Assembly: GCA_050290225.1 (NCBI GenBank)
Contig: JBNKHG010000085.1
Span: 1-33,573, forward strand
DNA: 33,573 nucleotides
Direction: 5' to 3'
Source of the DNA: JBNKHG01 sp050290225
GTDB lineage: Bacteria; Pseudomonadota; Gammaproteobacteria; Pseudomonadales; Cellvibrionaceae
The notes under the pieces were generated by a model. It saw only the letters and a program-made list of their open reading frames with translations. It did no database searches and was not told the origin of the DNA. The translations under genes were made by a program, and so were the position numbers. The first letter of the stretch is position 1. The number at the start of each line of letters is the position of its first letter. Positions 22,601 to 31,637 of this stretch are shown one piece after another.

Positions 22601-24322
22601 ATGGGCTCAATGAATACAGCAGTTACAGTGGAAACCAGTGTCGGGGATGCAATCGTATCCATCCTGGAAGCCGTGGGCATTGATGCCTGCTTCGGCGTGC
22701 CCGGCGGGCAAACCCTGCCGTTTTACAAAGCGGCGCGGGCACGGGGTTTTCGCCACGTTTTAATGCGCGACGAACGCAACTGCGCGTGTGCGGCGGATGC
22801 CTACGCCCGCGTCAGCGGTAAAGTGGGAATGTGCGATGCGACCGTTGGACCTGGCGTTACCAACCTAGTGTCTGGTATGGCGGAAGCCTATGCCTCTTCG
22901 GTACCGATTATTGCCCTTATTGCTGACATCAATACCACTCGCGAACACAAACGCCACCGCGGCATCGTGGCCCAGGCTCTGGAACAACGCCCACTGTTGG
23001 AACCCGTCAGCAAATGGATCGGACGGGTGCAAACTCCCGAGATGTTGGCGGACATCATGGCCCATGCCTTGCGCGTGGCGACAACCGGCCGGCCGGGACC
23101 GGTGGTCGTGGAGGTGCCGGAAGAAGTGATGCGTGGACCAGTCGGCACACTGGATTTATCCCGCTTCACTGAGAACTGTGCAATCTGGCCACGCTATCGA
23201 ACGGCAGTCCCTGCCGCACAGCTAACAACGGCTGTGGATTCCCTAGCGGCGGCAAAACGACCCATCATCCTCGCCGGTGGCGGCGCCATGGCCAGTGGTG
23301 CTCACCAGGAAATAACGGCATTGGCCCAAGACTGCGGTATTCCAGTAGTGACCAGCATCAACGGTAAAGGCATTATCGACGAACGCCATTCGCTGGCCTG
23401 GGGACCCGTCGGGAACTTTGGCAGTACCCGGGCCACTCATGCATTGCTCCAGGCGGATGTGATACTGATTCTCGGTAGTAAGTTCGCCCAGTTCAATTCC
23501 TTCGCCTGGCAAGCGCCAAGCGCCTCCCAACACATTATCCACATCGATATCGACGGCGAGGAGCTGAGCCGGTCGATTTCCGCTACCCAGGAAATCACCG
23601 CTGACGTCAAGGAAGCCGCCGGACAATTACTGGAGGAGCTAAAAGTACGCCATGTCAGCTTCGACTGGCAGCCGGAAGGAACGCCCCCGGAACAGCCGGG
23701 AACCAGTAATACTGATCCTTCCGTGGCGCCGGAAGCTGTTGTCGAGACAATCAACGATCTTGTGACTGAAAACAGCATCCTTGTCAGCGACGCCAGCCTT
23801 TCCTCCGGCTGGACCGCTTCCCGCTATCGAGTCCCTTATGCGGGCCGCGGTTACATCGCCCCGCGTGGTATCGCCGGTTTGGGTTGGGCTTGCGGAGCGG
23901 CCATCGGCGCCGCATTGGCCGCCCCCAAGAATTCGAGAGTTGTCGTGGTCGCCGGTGACGGCGCCACCGCGTATTGGCTGGGCGAAATCGAAACCGCCGT
24001 ACGCCTCAAGCTGCCCATCACCTTCGTAATCCTGAACAACGCCGGTTTTGGCTGGATTATCCAGGGCGAACGCGCCATGGGCTTTTCCGAGGAATCCACC
24101 TTCGCCCCCGTCGACTTTGCCGCGGCCGGCAAAGCCATGGGCACCGGCGGAATCCGGGCCAAAACCCTGGAAGAAGTCCGAAATGGTCTGGAGCAAGCGT
24201 TGGCCACTACCGGCCCCTTCGTCGTGGATGTACTGAGTTCCGACCAATCCGACCCCACCGTTCATTTCGACGCATTCGTGCAGGAAAACGCTGCCAGAAA
24301 AGGCGCTTACGGCCTGGGCTAA
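22601..24322 (+). CDS. ThDP-dependent enzyme, acetolactate-synthase-like (acyloin or 2-hydroxyacyl lyase candidate)
   Basis: A 573-residue protein with the three-domain layout of the acetolactate synthase/benzaldehyde lyase/2-hydroxyacyl-CoA lyase family. The cofactor-activating glutamate is E58 in MRDERNCACAADAYARVSG; the ThDP-Mg motif begins GDGATAYW at 452 and ends with NN at 479-480. No regulatory subunit gene and no other branched-chain amino acid gene is near, so biosynthetic acetolactate synthesis is unlikely. Flanked by an aldehyde dehydrogenase, SDR and MFS genes, it more probably cleaves or forms an alpha-hydroxy-carbonyl bond. The ATG at 22601 has CGAGGTA before it; 22610 is an alternative. 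Confidence 0.88.
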   Translation: MGSMNTAVTVETSVGDAIVSILEAVGIDACFGVPGGQTLPFYKAARARGFRHVLMRDERNCACAADAYARVSGKVGMCDATVGPGVTNLVSGMAEAYASSVPIIALIADINTTREHKRHRGIVAQALEQRPLLEPVSKWIGRVQTPEMLADIMAHALRVATTGRPGPVVVEVPEEVMRGPVGTLDLSRFTENCAIWPRYRTAVPAAQLTTAVDSLAAAKRPIILAGGGAMASGAHQEITALAQDCGIPVVTSINGKGIIDERHSLAWGPVGNFGSTRATHALLQADVILILGSKFAQFNSFAWQAPSASQHIIHIDIDGEELSRSISATQEITADVKEAAGQLLEELKVRHVSFDWQPEGTPPEQPGTSNTDPSVAPEAVVETINDLVTENSILVSDASLSSGWTASRYRVPYAGRGYIAPRGIAGLGWACGAAIGAALAAPKNSRVVVVAGDGATAYWLGEIETAVRLKLPITFVILNNAGFGWIIQGERAMGFSEESTFAPVDFAAAGKAMGTGGIRAKTLEEVRNGLEQALATTGPFVVDVLSSDQSDPTVHFDAFVQENAARKGAYGLG

Positions 24323-24335
24323 CGAGATAAAACAC

Positions 24336-25724
24336 ATGCTAAAACAAGACACGCCCTTTGCTTACCCGCCAACCTGGGTGGCCTGGACTACAGTCGCTAT
24401 CCTCACGGCGACCTACATGTTCTCCTTCCTGGACCGCCTGATATTGACCCTGCTGATAGAGCCCATAAAGGCCGACCTCGGGATTAGCGATACCCAGGTC
24501 AGCCTGCTGACCGGTGCCGCCTTCGCCGTGACGTACACCGTCATGAGCATTCCATTGGCGCGGCTGGCTGACCAAAGGGGGCGTAAATACATCATCGTCG
24601 CCGGCGTCAGTGTCTGGAGTCTGATGACGATTTTCTCGGGCTACACCCGCAACTTCTGGCAGTTGTTTGTTGCGCGCATGGGCGTTGGCGTTGGCGAGGC
24701 CGGTTTGACCGCACCGGCCTATGCCATGATTTCGGACCTGTTCCCGGCCCGCCGCATAGGCTTGGCCCTGAGTGTGTTCGCCATGGGCGCCACGCCGGCC
24801 TTTCTGTTGGGTGGCGGTGTCCTGTTTCTCAGCGACCACCTGCAAACACTGTCCATCCCCTTCCTTGACGACGTACCGTCCTGGCGCCTGGCCTTAATCG
24901 TTGCGGGTGCCCTCAGCCTGATGATGGTGATTCCCCTGGCCTGGATGCCAGAACCCAAACGGCAACCGGTTCGGCACAACACCCCGGATGACCTTCACAG
25001 CCGGATGCCGTTCAAAGCCGTGGTGCAATACATGGTGCGGCACAAAGCCTTCTACGGTTTCTTTATTGCCGCGATATTTGCCCATAACCTGTTCGGGATA
25101 GGCTATATCAGTTGGCTGCCCACCTATTTTGTTCGCGTCAGGGAATGGGATGCCGCATTTTTCGGTACCGCGGTTGGTACATTAACGCTGGTACCTTCCA
25201 TTTTGGGAGGGGTGTTCGCCGGATGGTTGTCCGACAAGCTGTTCTCCGGTGGTCGGACTGCAGCCCCTCTGCTCATCATGATAGCCATCCACCCCATCTT
25301 ATTGCTCTTGATAGCCTTTGTCATTTACGCACAAACATCGTTCCATCAACTGACAGCCTTGTTTGTCGCCGCACCTCTTTATACGATGACGGGCGCGCTG
25401 TTTCCCGTGGTGATCCAGATGGCCACACCGCCGGCAATCCGCTCGCAGGTCTCGGCTATCATTCTGTTCTTTACCAACCTGGCCGGGCTGGGATTGGGCG
25501 CTACCACCGTAGCCTTGGTGACCGATTACGTCTTTCGGGATGAAATGGCGCTTGGACACTCTTTGATAGTGGTTGGTACCATAGCTTATTTGCTAACCGT
25601 CGTTTTGTTGTTTTTCACGTTGAAACCCTTCGCTCGACAGGTGAAAACCGTGGTGGGAGAGTCCGAAGCGCCAATCCCGGATACTGCGGTGCTCATGCCC
25701 ATGACTGGGCCAGCAGGAAAATAG
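24336..25724 (+). CDS. MFS transporter (spinster-like), third of three
   Basis: A 462-residue carrier with twelve hydrophobic spans. The N-terminal SFLDRLILTLLIEPIKADLG and ISDTQVSLLTG match the other two, and motif A is canonical here (ARLADQRGRK). It includes the family's GVGEAGLTAPAYAMI helix. It starts 13 bp after the ThDP enzyme and is the last gene of this tight run; the next gene follows after 73 bp with a different base composition. Confidence 0.9.
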   Translation: MLKQDTPFAYPPTWVAWTTVAILTATYMFSFLDRLILTLLIEPIKADLGISDTQVSLLTGAAFAVTYTVMSIPLARLADQRGRKYIIVAGVSVWSLMTIFSGYTRNFWQLFVARMGVGVGEAGLTAPAYAMISDLFPARRIGLALSVFAMGATPAFLLGGGVLFLSDHLQTLSIPFLDDVPSWRLALIVAGALSLMMVIPLAWMPEPKRQPVRHNTPDDLHSRMPFKAVVQYMVRHKAFYGFFIAAIFAHNLFGIGYISWLPTYFVRVREWDAAFFGTAVGTLTLVPSILGGVFAGWLSDKLFSGGRTAAPLLIMIAIHPILLLLIAFVIYAQTSFHQLTALFVAAPLYTMTGALFPVVIQMATPPAIRSQVSAIILFFTNLAGLGLGATTVALVTDYVFRDEMALGHSLIVVGTIAYLLTVVLLFFTLKPFARQVKTVVGESEAPIPDTAVLMPMTGPAGK

Positions 25725-25797
25725 CTCCGAAAAAAAACACTACCAAAAGGCAAACGATACCCATGGCGAAGTCCTCGTTAGACCGACAGGATCAAAA

Positions 25798-27102
25798 ATG
25801 ATCAAGATTGTTACAGGTAGCAAATTAGCCGACACGCAGAACCTCAGCGTTTGCGATATCAACAGTAAAAGAGCAAATACCTATTTGGCATTTGCGTACG
25901 ATTATAATTTGCCGGAGACAGAACTTTTCGAAAGCCTTTCGACACTGCTGGATCTAAATCCCTATCTGGGAGGACGTATACACGGACTACGGACGACGTC
26001 TCCCACCCTTGAGGGCAGCAACCAGGGCGTTATCTTTTCGGTATGTCGCTACAATAGTGCCATGCCTGATTTCAGTATTGAGCATTTGATTAAGGAGGAC
26101 AGCAATCCGACCCAGTATTTACTCGACAGTAACGTTGATGATGTGGATGAGACCACACCATTGGTTCAAGTCAAATTGTCCCAGTATGAGAACGGTGCCG
26201 TAGTATGCGTGACCTTCTTTCATGCCTTGTGTGACGGAATCATGTTCGCCGTGCTTCGAGACTGGTCGATGTTGGTCAGGAAAAAAACGGTTGCACCACC
26301 GGAGATGAATAGGAATCTACTGTCGAGTACCTACAAAAAAACAATAGAAAACCAAACCGATTCTGGCCTGGATAAAGCCAAAGTCGAATATCGAACAAGT
26401 AACACAAAAAAACTGGGATTTGGCGCCTTCGAGCTTCCGGGTGATGCCATCAACAGTCAGTTTGAAAAAGCCGCTCAGAACAATCACAGTCAGGACTTTA
26501 TTTCGCGGCAGGATTTTGTTATGGCGTATATCCTGCGGGAACTGTTTTCATGCATCGACTCGGAAGAGGTCGACTATGCCATTAATACCGTACGGGATGT
26601 CCGAAAGATCATGGGGCTTCCCGCCAACTATTTTGGCAATGCCGCAAGCGGCGCAGTTTTGATCAAGAAGTACACGGCGCTCAGGGAAGAATCGGTATTC
26701 TCGCTGGCGAAAAGTCTGCGACAGTCCGTCGAGGAATTGGATCTGAACAAGGTCTGCCTGAGCTTGAAGCAACGATTTGAGTACATCAACAACACAAATA
26801 ACGCCAGAGAACAGCCTTCAGATGTGTATATCGACAATATAGTCATCCTGAACAACTACACGAAAATGCCCGTTTACGACATTGATTTTGGCAGCGGCCC
26901 TCCTATTTGGGCTGAATCGCTCGCCGGCTTGGTCGAAAGACACCCGTTTAACGCCCGATTGATCGTTGCTTGGCCGTCTCCCGCTCAAGATGGAGGAGTT
27001 ATCTATCACATTAATGCACCGATGGAAGACTTAGTTCGTTTAAAATCCAGGTTTGAAAAAAATTATAAATCGTCTGTTGGCGAACTGAAGCCAATAGAGT
27101 GA
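25798..27102 (+). CDS. BAHD-like acyltransferase (PF02458-type 'transferase' family)
   Basis: A 434-residue protein with the diagnostic features of BAHD acyl-CoA-dependent acyltransferases. These are the N-terminal LLDLNPYLGGRI (as in 'PYYPLAGRL'), the catalytic HxxxD motif FHALCDG (H142, D146), the VRDVRKIMGLPANYFGN stretch (as in 'D.R.R..P.LP..YFGN', residues 266-281), and YDIDFGSGPP (363-367), the equivalent of the structural DFGWG motif. Such enzymes transfer an acyl group from CoA to an alcohol or amine; they are typical of plants and fungi and uncommon in bacteria. The gene is visibly more AT-rich than its neighbours, suggesting separate acquisition. AGGAT precedes the ATG. The acceptor is unknown. 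Confidence 0.8.
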   Translation: MIKIVTGSKLADTQNLSVCDINSKRANTYLAFAYDYNLPETELFESLSTLLDLNPYLGGRIHGLRTTSPTLEGSNQGVIFSVCRYNSAMPDFSIEHLIKEDSNPTQYLLDSNVDDVDETTPLVQVKLSQYENGAVVCVTFFHALCDGIMFAVLRDWSMLVRKKTVAPPEMNRNLLSSTYKKTIENQTDSGLDKAKVEYRTSNTKKLGFGAFELPGDAINSQFEKAAQNNHSQDFISRQDFVMAYILRELFSCIDSEEVDYAINTVRDVRKIMGLPANYFGNAASGAVLIKKYTALREESVFSLAKSLRQSVEELDLNKVCLSLKQRFEYINNTNNAREQPSDVYIDNIVILNNYTKMPVYDIDFGSGPPIWAESLAGLVERHPFNARLIVAWPSPAQDGGVIYHINAPMEDLVRLKSRFEKNYKSSVGELKPIE

Positions 27103-27180
27103 GTTTTCTGCGTCGGTTGTACTCACGACTTTCAATATCTTGAGCTTTATCGATCGAATCAGGGCAGAGTAGAAAAAATC

Positions 27181-28644
27181 ATGTCACTATCATTGAAAGA
27201 GACGTCGCTGTTGAAAACACATGCCTACATCGACGGCCAGTGGGTATCCGCGGACAGCGGTGAAACACTCCCGGTCACGAACCCGGCTACGGGGGAAGTT
27301 ATCGCGGATGTGGCCAAGTGCGGCGCGGCCGAAACCCGTCGTGCTATCGAGGCAGCCAATCGCGCATTACCGGCCTGGCGCAATAAAACCACCAAGGAGC
27401 GTTCCGTATTACTGCGTAAGTGGTTCGAGCTGATCATGGCCCATCAGGAGGATCTGACTCGAATCCTCACAGCGGAACAGGGCAAGCCTCTGGCGGAAGC
27501 ACGCGGTGAGATTGCCTACGGCGCCAGTTACATCGAGTGGTTTGCCGAAGAAGCCAAGCGGGTCTACGGTGATACCATCCCGCAACCTTCCAACGACAAA
27601 CGTATTCTTTGTCTCAAGCAACCCGTGGGCGTGGTGGCGTGCATCACGCCCTGGAATTTCCCCAATGCCATGCTCACCCGCAAGATTGCACCGGCGCTGG
27701 CAGCGGGCTGTACCGTCGTGTGCAAACCGGCCAACAATACGCCGCTTTCCGCCTTCGCGTTGGCCGAACTGGCCGACCGCGCCGGGATTCCGGCGGGCGT
27801 GATCAATATGGTCGTCGGCCACACAAATGAAATCGGCGAGGAGCTGACCGGCAACCCACTGGTGCGAAAACTCACCTTCACCGGTTCCACCGAGGTTGGC
27901 AAAAAACTCATGGCGGCCTGCGCCGGCACCGTCAAACGCACTTCCATGGAACTTGGCGGCAATGCGCCATTCATCGTCTTTGATGACGCCGATCTCGATG
28001 CAGCCGTGGCCGGTGCGCTGGCCAGCAAATACCGCAATGCCGGCCAAACCTGTGTTTGTGCCAATCGTTTCCTCGTTCAAGAGGGAATCTACGAGGTCTT
28101 TATCGAAAAACTGGCCGCTGCCGTTGCCGAACTTAAACCGGGTAATGGCATGGAAGAGGGCGTCACCATGGGCCCACTGATCGACAGAAAAGCCGCTAAC
28201 GAGGTCTGTGCGATGATCAAGGAAGCGATTGATTGCGGAGCCAAGTTACAGATGGGCGGTAATCGTACAACGTTGGGAGATAACTTTATCGAGCCAACCA
28301 TTCTCACCGGTGTTACACCCGACATGCGTGTGTTCCGCGAGGAAATATTCGGCCCAGTGGCTCCGATAACGAAGTTCGACTCTGAGGAAGAAGCCATCCA
28401 ATTGGCCAACGATACCCCTGTGGGATTGGCCGCGTATTTCTATACCCGCGATATTGGTCGGATCTATCGGGTAGGTGAGGCATTGGAGTTCGGCATTGTC
28501 GGTATCAACGAGGGCATTGTTTCCAATGAAATGGCGCCTTTCGGTGGCGTCAAGGAGTCCGGACAAGGAAGGGAAGGTTCCAAATACGGACTCGACGATT
28601 ACCTGGAAATCAAATACCTGTGCCTGGGTGGCATTGACCGCTGA
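27181..28644 (+). CDS. aldehyde dehydrogenase, succinate-semialdehyde (GabD) type
   Basis: A 487-residue enzyme most like NAD(P)-dependent succinate-semialdehyde dehydrogenase. Features are ITPWNFPNAMLTRKIAPALA, FTGSTEVGKKL, E257 in MELGGNAPFIV, nucleophile C291 in NAGQTCVCANR, and the end GINEGIVSNEMAPFGGVKES. The type suggests an omega-carboxy or small aldehyde but does not prove it. It follows the BAHD gene by 78 bp with no recognisable promoter motif. Downstream lies the 39-bp site 2, so it ends one transcription unit and the acyl-CoA synthetase starts another. Confidence 0.93.
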   Translation: MSLSLKETSLLKTHAYIDGQWVSADSGETLPVTNPATGEVIADVAKCGAAETRRAIEAANRALPAWRNKTTKERSVLLRKWFELIMAHQEDLTRILTAEQGKPLAEARGEIAYGASYIEWFAEEAKRVYGDTIPQPSNDKRILCLKQPVGVVACITPWNFPNAMLTRKIAPALAAGCTVVCKPANNTPLSAFALAELADRAGIPAGVINMVVGHTNEIGEELTGNPLVRKLTFTGSTEVGKKLMAACAGTVKRTSMELGGNAPFIVFDDADLDAAVAGALASKYRNAGQTCVCANRFLVQEGIYEVFIEKLAAAVAELKPGNGMEEGVTMGPLIDRKAANEVCAMIKEAIDCGAKLQMGGNRTTLGDNFIEPTILTGVTPDMRVFREEIFGPVAPITKFDSEEEAIQLANDTPVGLAAYFYTRDIGRIYRVGEALEFGIVGINEGIVSNEMAPFGGVKESGQGREGSKYGLDDYLEIKYLCLGGIDR

Positions 28645-28652
28645 AATTCTTT

Positions 28653-28691
28653 GTCCATTCCTGCTAATTCTCCTGGCCATACCCACCATGG
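28653..28691 (+). promoter_or_regulatory. 39-bp regulon motif, site 2 (upstream of acyl-CoA synthetase)
   Basis: GTCCATTCCTGCTAATTCT on the left, CCATGG on the right, exactly 39 bp as in site 1. It starts 9 bp after the aldehyde dehydrogenase stop and ends 72 bp before the ligase ATG. A weak -10 (GAAAAT, 28702-28707) lies about 10-16 bp downstream. Confidence 0.75.
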
Positions 28692-28763
28692 AATAACGAC
28701 TGAAAATCCCTGATTCTTCAATCCTCAAACCAACCGATACACCGCCAATAAAGAGGTTTGGAG

Positions 28764-30503
28764 ATGCCGAATTCGGATTTGTTGTTACTTGAAAAGGACT
28801 TTCTCTCCCAGGGAAAAACCGTTCTCGAAAAACTACGCCACTGGGTTGACTGCAAAGGCGATAGCCCCTGTCTGTATTACGGCGAGGATGACCGGCTTTT
28901 TACCTATCGGGAGTTTGACCGGCTGACCAACCAACTCGCCAACGGCTTGGCGCGATTAGGCGTTAGAAAGGGTGACCGGATTTCCATTCTGTCCAAAAAC
29001 AACCTGGTCACCACTTTGGCGATGTTTGCCAGTTGGAAGCTGGGTGCTGTTTATTGCCCCATCAATAACCGTTACAAAGGCGATCTCCTCACCTATATTC
29101 TGAACGATACGGACCCGAAAGCCCTGTTGGGGGATCAGGGGTTTGTCGCCGACCTCAACGCCGTGAAGCCGCAGCTCAACCAGCTACCTCGGATTGTTGT
29201 TCACACGCCCAAGCCGGGTGATCACGACTTCGAAGATGCAGTTGCCGCACAGCCGGACCAGGCATTCGATGCTTTGAACCTGGATGCACTGCTGGATGGA
29301 GCCGATTCCGCGCCCGGTATTCCGGTGGATGAGAATGATCTGGCCAATATCATCTATACCTCCGGCACCACCGGCAACCCAAAAGGCGTGGTGCACAACC
29401 ACCGCTGGATGCACAACTACATTTCCGGCACTTTGGCGCTGCACCACCCCGACGATGTGCTCTACAGCGATCTGCCCATGTACCACGTGGGTGGTGCCTG
29501 TTTTAACGTAGTGCGTGCTGTCTGGGCCGGCTGCAAGCTGGCGCTGTGGGACCGGTTCAGTCCCAACAGCTTTTGGGAGCGCATGCGCCTCAGCGGTGCC
29601 ACACACGCAACGTTAATGGATGTGATGATCGATTGGCTGATGAAGGCCCCGCCGTCTGACCGCGACCGCGAGCACGCGCTGAAAGTGGCATCGATGAACC
29701 CCTTACCAGCCAACCACAATGAAATCGCCCGCCGCTTCGGTATCGACTTTGTCGGGGCGGGCTACGGGTCCACGGAACTGGGCGGTGGATTTGGCGCGCT
29801 GATCGACGAGTTGGGCGATGAATTGCCCAAAAGCCCGGCTTGGCAGAAAGGCTACAGCCGCGAAGCAATGCGCAAATTGTTTGTTGAAGTCGGTGGCTCT
29901 GCCCAGGCCATAATCGGTGCTCAACAGCCGTTGCGCAAAGGTGTGATGGGGCTTCCCAACCCGCTGGTGGATGTAAAAGTGGTGGATGACGACGGCAACC
30001 CTGTTCCACCAAATGTGCCCGGCCACGCCGCCTTCCGCCACAAGTTACCGAATATGCTGTTTCTGGAGTATTTCAATAAACCGGAAGCCACAGCCGAAGC
30101 TGTGCGGGATGGCTGGTATTACCCCTCCGACCTGATCAGCTACGACGAGGACGGCCTCTATTACTTCGAAGACCGCAAACAGGGCTTTATCCGGGTGCGG
30201 GGCGAAAACCTGTCGGCGGTAACGGTGGAGCACCAACTGCAAAGGCACCCGGCCATCCAGCGCAGCGCCGTGATCGCCGTGCCGGCAGCGGAGGGCAATG
30301 AGCAGGACATTGCGGCTTTTGTCGTTCTGAACAATAGCCAGGATCTGACGGAAGATGCACTGCACGCGTGGTCGGAAGCGGAACTGCCCAAATTTATGCG
30401 GCCCCGTTATTTTCGGTTTGTGGAGGAACTGCCGGTGACGCCCACGTTCAAGGTGGAGAAGTATAAGCTCAAAGAACGGCTGTTGGCGGAGTTGACCCTT
30501 TAA
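28764..30503 (+). CDS. AMP-forming acyl-CoA synthetase (carnitine/crotonobetaine-CoA ligase-like)
   Basis: A 579-residue member of the ANL superfamily that activates a carboxylic acid to its CoA ester with ATP. Motifs are TSGTTGNPKG (199-208), YGSTELGG, the hinge region YYFEDRKQGFIRVRGENLSA, and the C-terminal catalytic lysine K563 in TPTFKVEKYKL. The pattern is nearest to CaiC-like ligases. A TTG at 28758 is in frame, but the ATG at 28764 has AAGAGG at good distance and is taken as the start. It is under the 39-bp site 2 and is followed by an SDR after 55 bp. It would activate the acid made by the aldehyde dehydrogenases. Confidence 0.93.
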   Translation: MPNSDLLLLEKDFLSQGKTVLEKLRHWVDCKGDSPCLYYGEDDRLFTYREFDRLTNQLANGLARLGVRKGDRISILSKNNLVTTLAMFASWKLGAVYCPINNRYKGDLLTYILNDTDPKALLGDQGFVADLNAVKPQLNQLPRIVVHTPKPGDHDFEDAVAAQPDQAFDALNLDALLDGADSAPGIPVDENDLANIIYTSGTTGNPKGVVHNHRWMHNYISGTLALHHPDDVLYSDLPMYHVGGACFNVVRAVWAGCKLALWDRFSPNSFWERMRLSGATHATLMDVMIDWLMKAPPSDRDREHALKVASMNPLPANHNEIARRFGIDFVGAGYGSTELGGGFGALIDELGDELPKSPAWQKGYSREAMRKLFVEVGGSAQAIIGAQQPLRKGVMGLPNPLVDVKVVDDDGNPVPPNVPGHAAFRHKLPNMLFLEYFNKPEATAEAVRDGWYYPSDLISYDEDGLYYFEDRKQGFIRVRGENLSAVTVEHQLQRHPAIQRSAVIAVPAAEGNEQDIAAFVVLNNSQDLTEDALHAWSEAELPKFMRPRYFRFVEELPVTPTFKVEKYKLKERLLAELTL

Positions 30504-30558
30504 GATGACATTGGGCCTTCCTAGGTCTGATCTGTGGCATGTGAAAGGTGGTGATCTG

Positions 30559-31392
30559 ATGATATTCAACGACAAACTTGCGGTGATTACCGGCGGCAGC
30601 TCCGGCATCGGTCGCGCGCTGGCCGTAGCACTGGCGAAGGAGGGCTGCCATCTGGCGCTCTGCGCAACCTCTGAGAATAAGCTCCTTGAGACCAAAAGTC
30701 TGTGCGAATCGGTATCTCCCGAAACCCGGACAACGACCCACCGCGTCGATGTGTCCGACGAAGCGCAACTTTTGGCCTTTCGGGATGAAGTCTGTGAACA
30801 ACACGCCACGGATCACATCAACCTGTTGATCAATAATGCCGGGGTGACCGGGGAGGGCAGTTTTGTTGCCGGCCCCAGAGAGCAGTGGGAGCGGATATTT
30901 AATATCAACTGGAACGGTGTTTACTACGGTACGCGTACCTTTCTGCCAATGCTCTGTGCCGCCGAGCAGGGCTGCATTGTCAATATCAGCAGTGTCTGCG
31001 GCCTTTGGGCCTCCAGTAGCGCTTACGGCACCTCCAAATTTGTGGTGAGGGGCTTCACAGAGTCCTTGATCTACGACCTGCGCCAGCACGCGCCACACGT
31101 GAAAGCGGCGGTGGTAATCCCGGGCAAAGTGAAAACCGACCTCATCGCCGAGTCGCAAAAGCATGTTGGCAATGGGGCCGATCAACGGGCGGTGGCCGCC
31201 AGCCAGGCGTTCTCCGACAGTGCGTTGACCACGGCGGAGGAAGCCGCCGCCATTATTCTGGACGGTATCCGCGCCGGGAAATGGCGGATTCTGGTGGGCG
31301 CCGACGCCGAGGAGCTTGATAAGCTGGTGCGGGAGACACCCGACGAGATCTACGACGAGGATTTTGTCGGTCGCATAACGCGTTGGCGCTAA
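30559..31392 (+). CDS. short-chain dehydrogenase/reductase, second
   Basis: A 277-residue classical SDR. The cofactor motif is TGGSSGIG, then NNAG at LLINNAGVTGEG, catalytic Ser in NISSVCG (S144/S145), Y156 and K160 in YGTSK. The extended C-terminus (LDGIRAGKWRILVGADAEEL) is common in SDRs annotated as acting on longer or CoA-linked hydroxy substrates. An open frame reaches back to 30505, but AAAGGTGG before the ATG at 30559 and the family's N-terminus favour the shorter form. Co-transcribed with the acyl-CoA synthetase, it may act on a CoA-bound alcohol. Confidence 0.9.
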   Translation: MIFNDKLAVITGGSSGIGRALAVALAKEGCHLALCATSENKLLETKSLCESVSPETRTTTHRVDVSDEAQLLAFRDEVCEQHATDHINLLINNAGVTGEGSFVAGPREQWERIFNINWNGVYYGTRTFLPMLCAAEQGCIVNISSVCGLWASSSAYGTSKFVVRGFTESLIYDLRQHAPHVKAAVVIPGKVKTDLIAESQKHVGNGADQRAVAASQAFSDSALTTAEEAAAIILDGIRAGKWRILVGADAEELDKLVRETPDEIYDEDFVGRITRWR

Positions 31393-31400
31393 GTTCGATT

Positions 31401-31439
31401 GGGCATCTTTGCTAATTCTTCCCGCCGGTTTTGCCATCG
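31401..31439 (+). promoter_or_regulatory. 39-bp regulon motif, site 3
   Basis: GGGCATCTTTGCTAATTCT on the left and GCCATCG on the right, 39 bp, starting 9 bp after the SDR stop. It is the distal of two copies in the E1 upstream region. Confidence 0.7.
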
Positions 31440-31476
31440 TCTGAGGATGGCCCGTCCCGACCGCATTGGCGGGGCT

Positions 31477-31515
31477 GTCCACTATTGCCAATTGTCCTGT
31501 CCTCCATAGCCATGG
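31477..31515 (+). promoter_or_regulatory. 39-bp regulon motif, site 4
   Basis: GTCCACTATTGCCAATTGT on the left and GCCATGG on the right, 39 bp, 76 bp after the start of site 3. TATTCC at 31531-31536 is at the -10 distance also seen at the receptor promoter. The next reading frame downstream is the relic acyl-CoA dehydrogenase, then the E1 gene. Confidence 0.7.
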
Positions 31516-31637
31516 TCTATTGCGCGTGGGTATTCCACACTCTGACCACTGGATAGAAGGTTGCTGAGGGACAGGCCGTCGAGGGGGTATCGCCCGCGCC
31601 TGATGGTATCAATCAACGGAATACATTGGCGCTCTGT

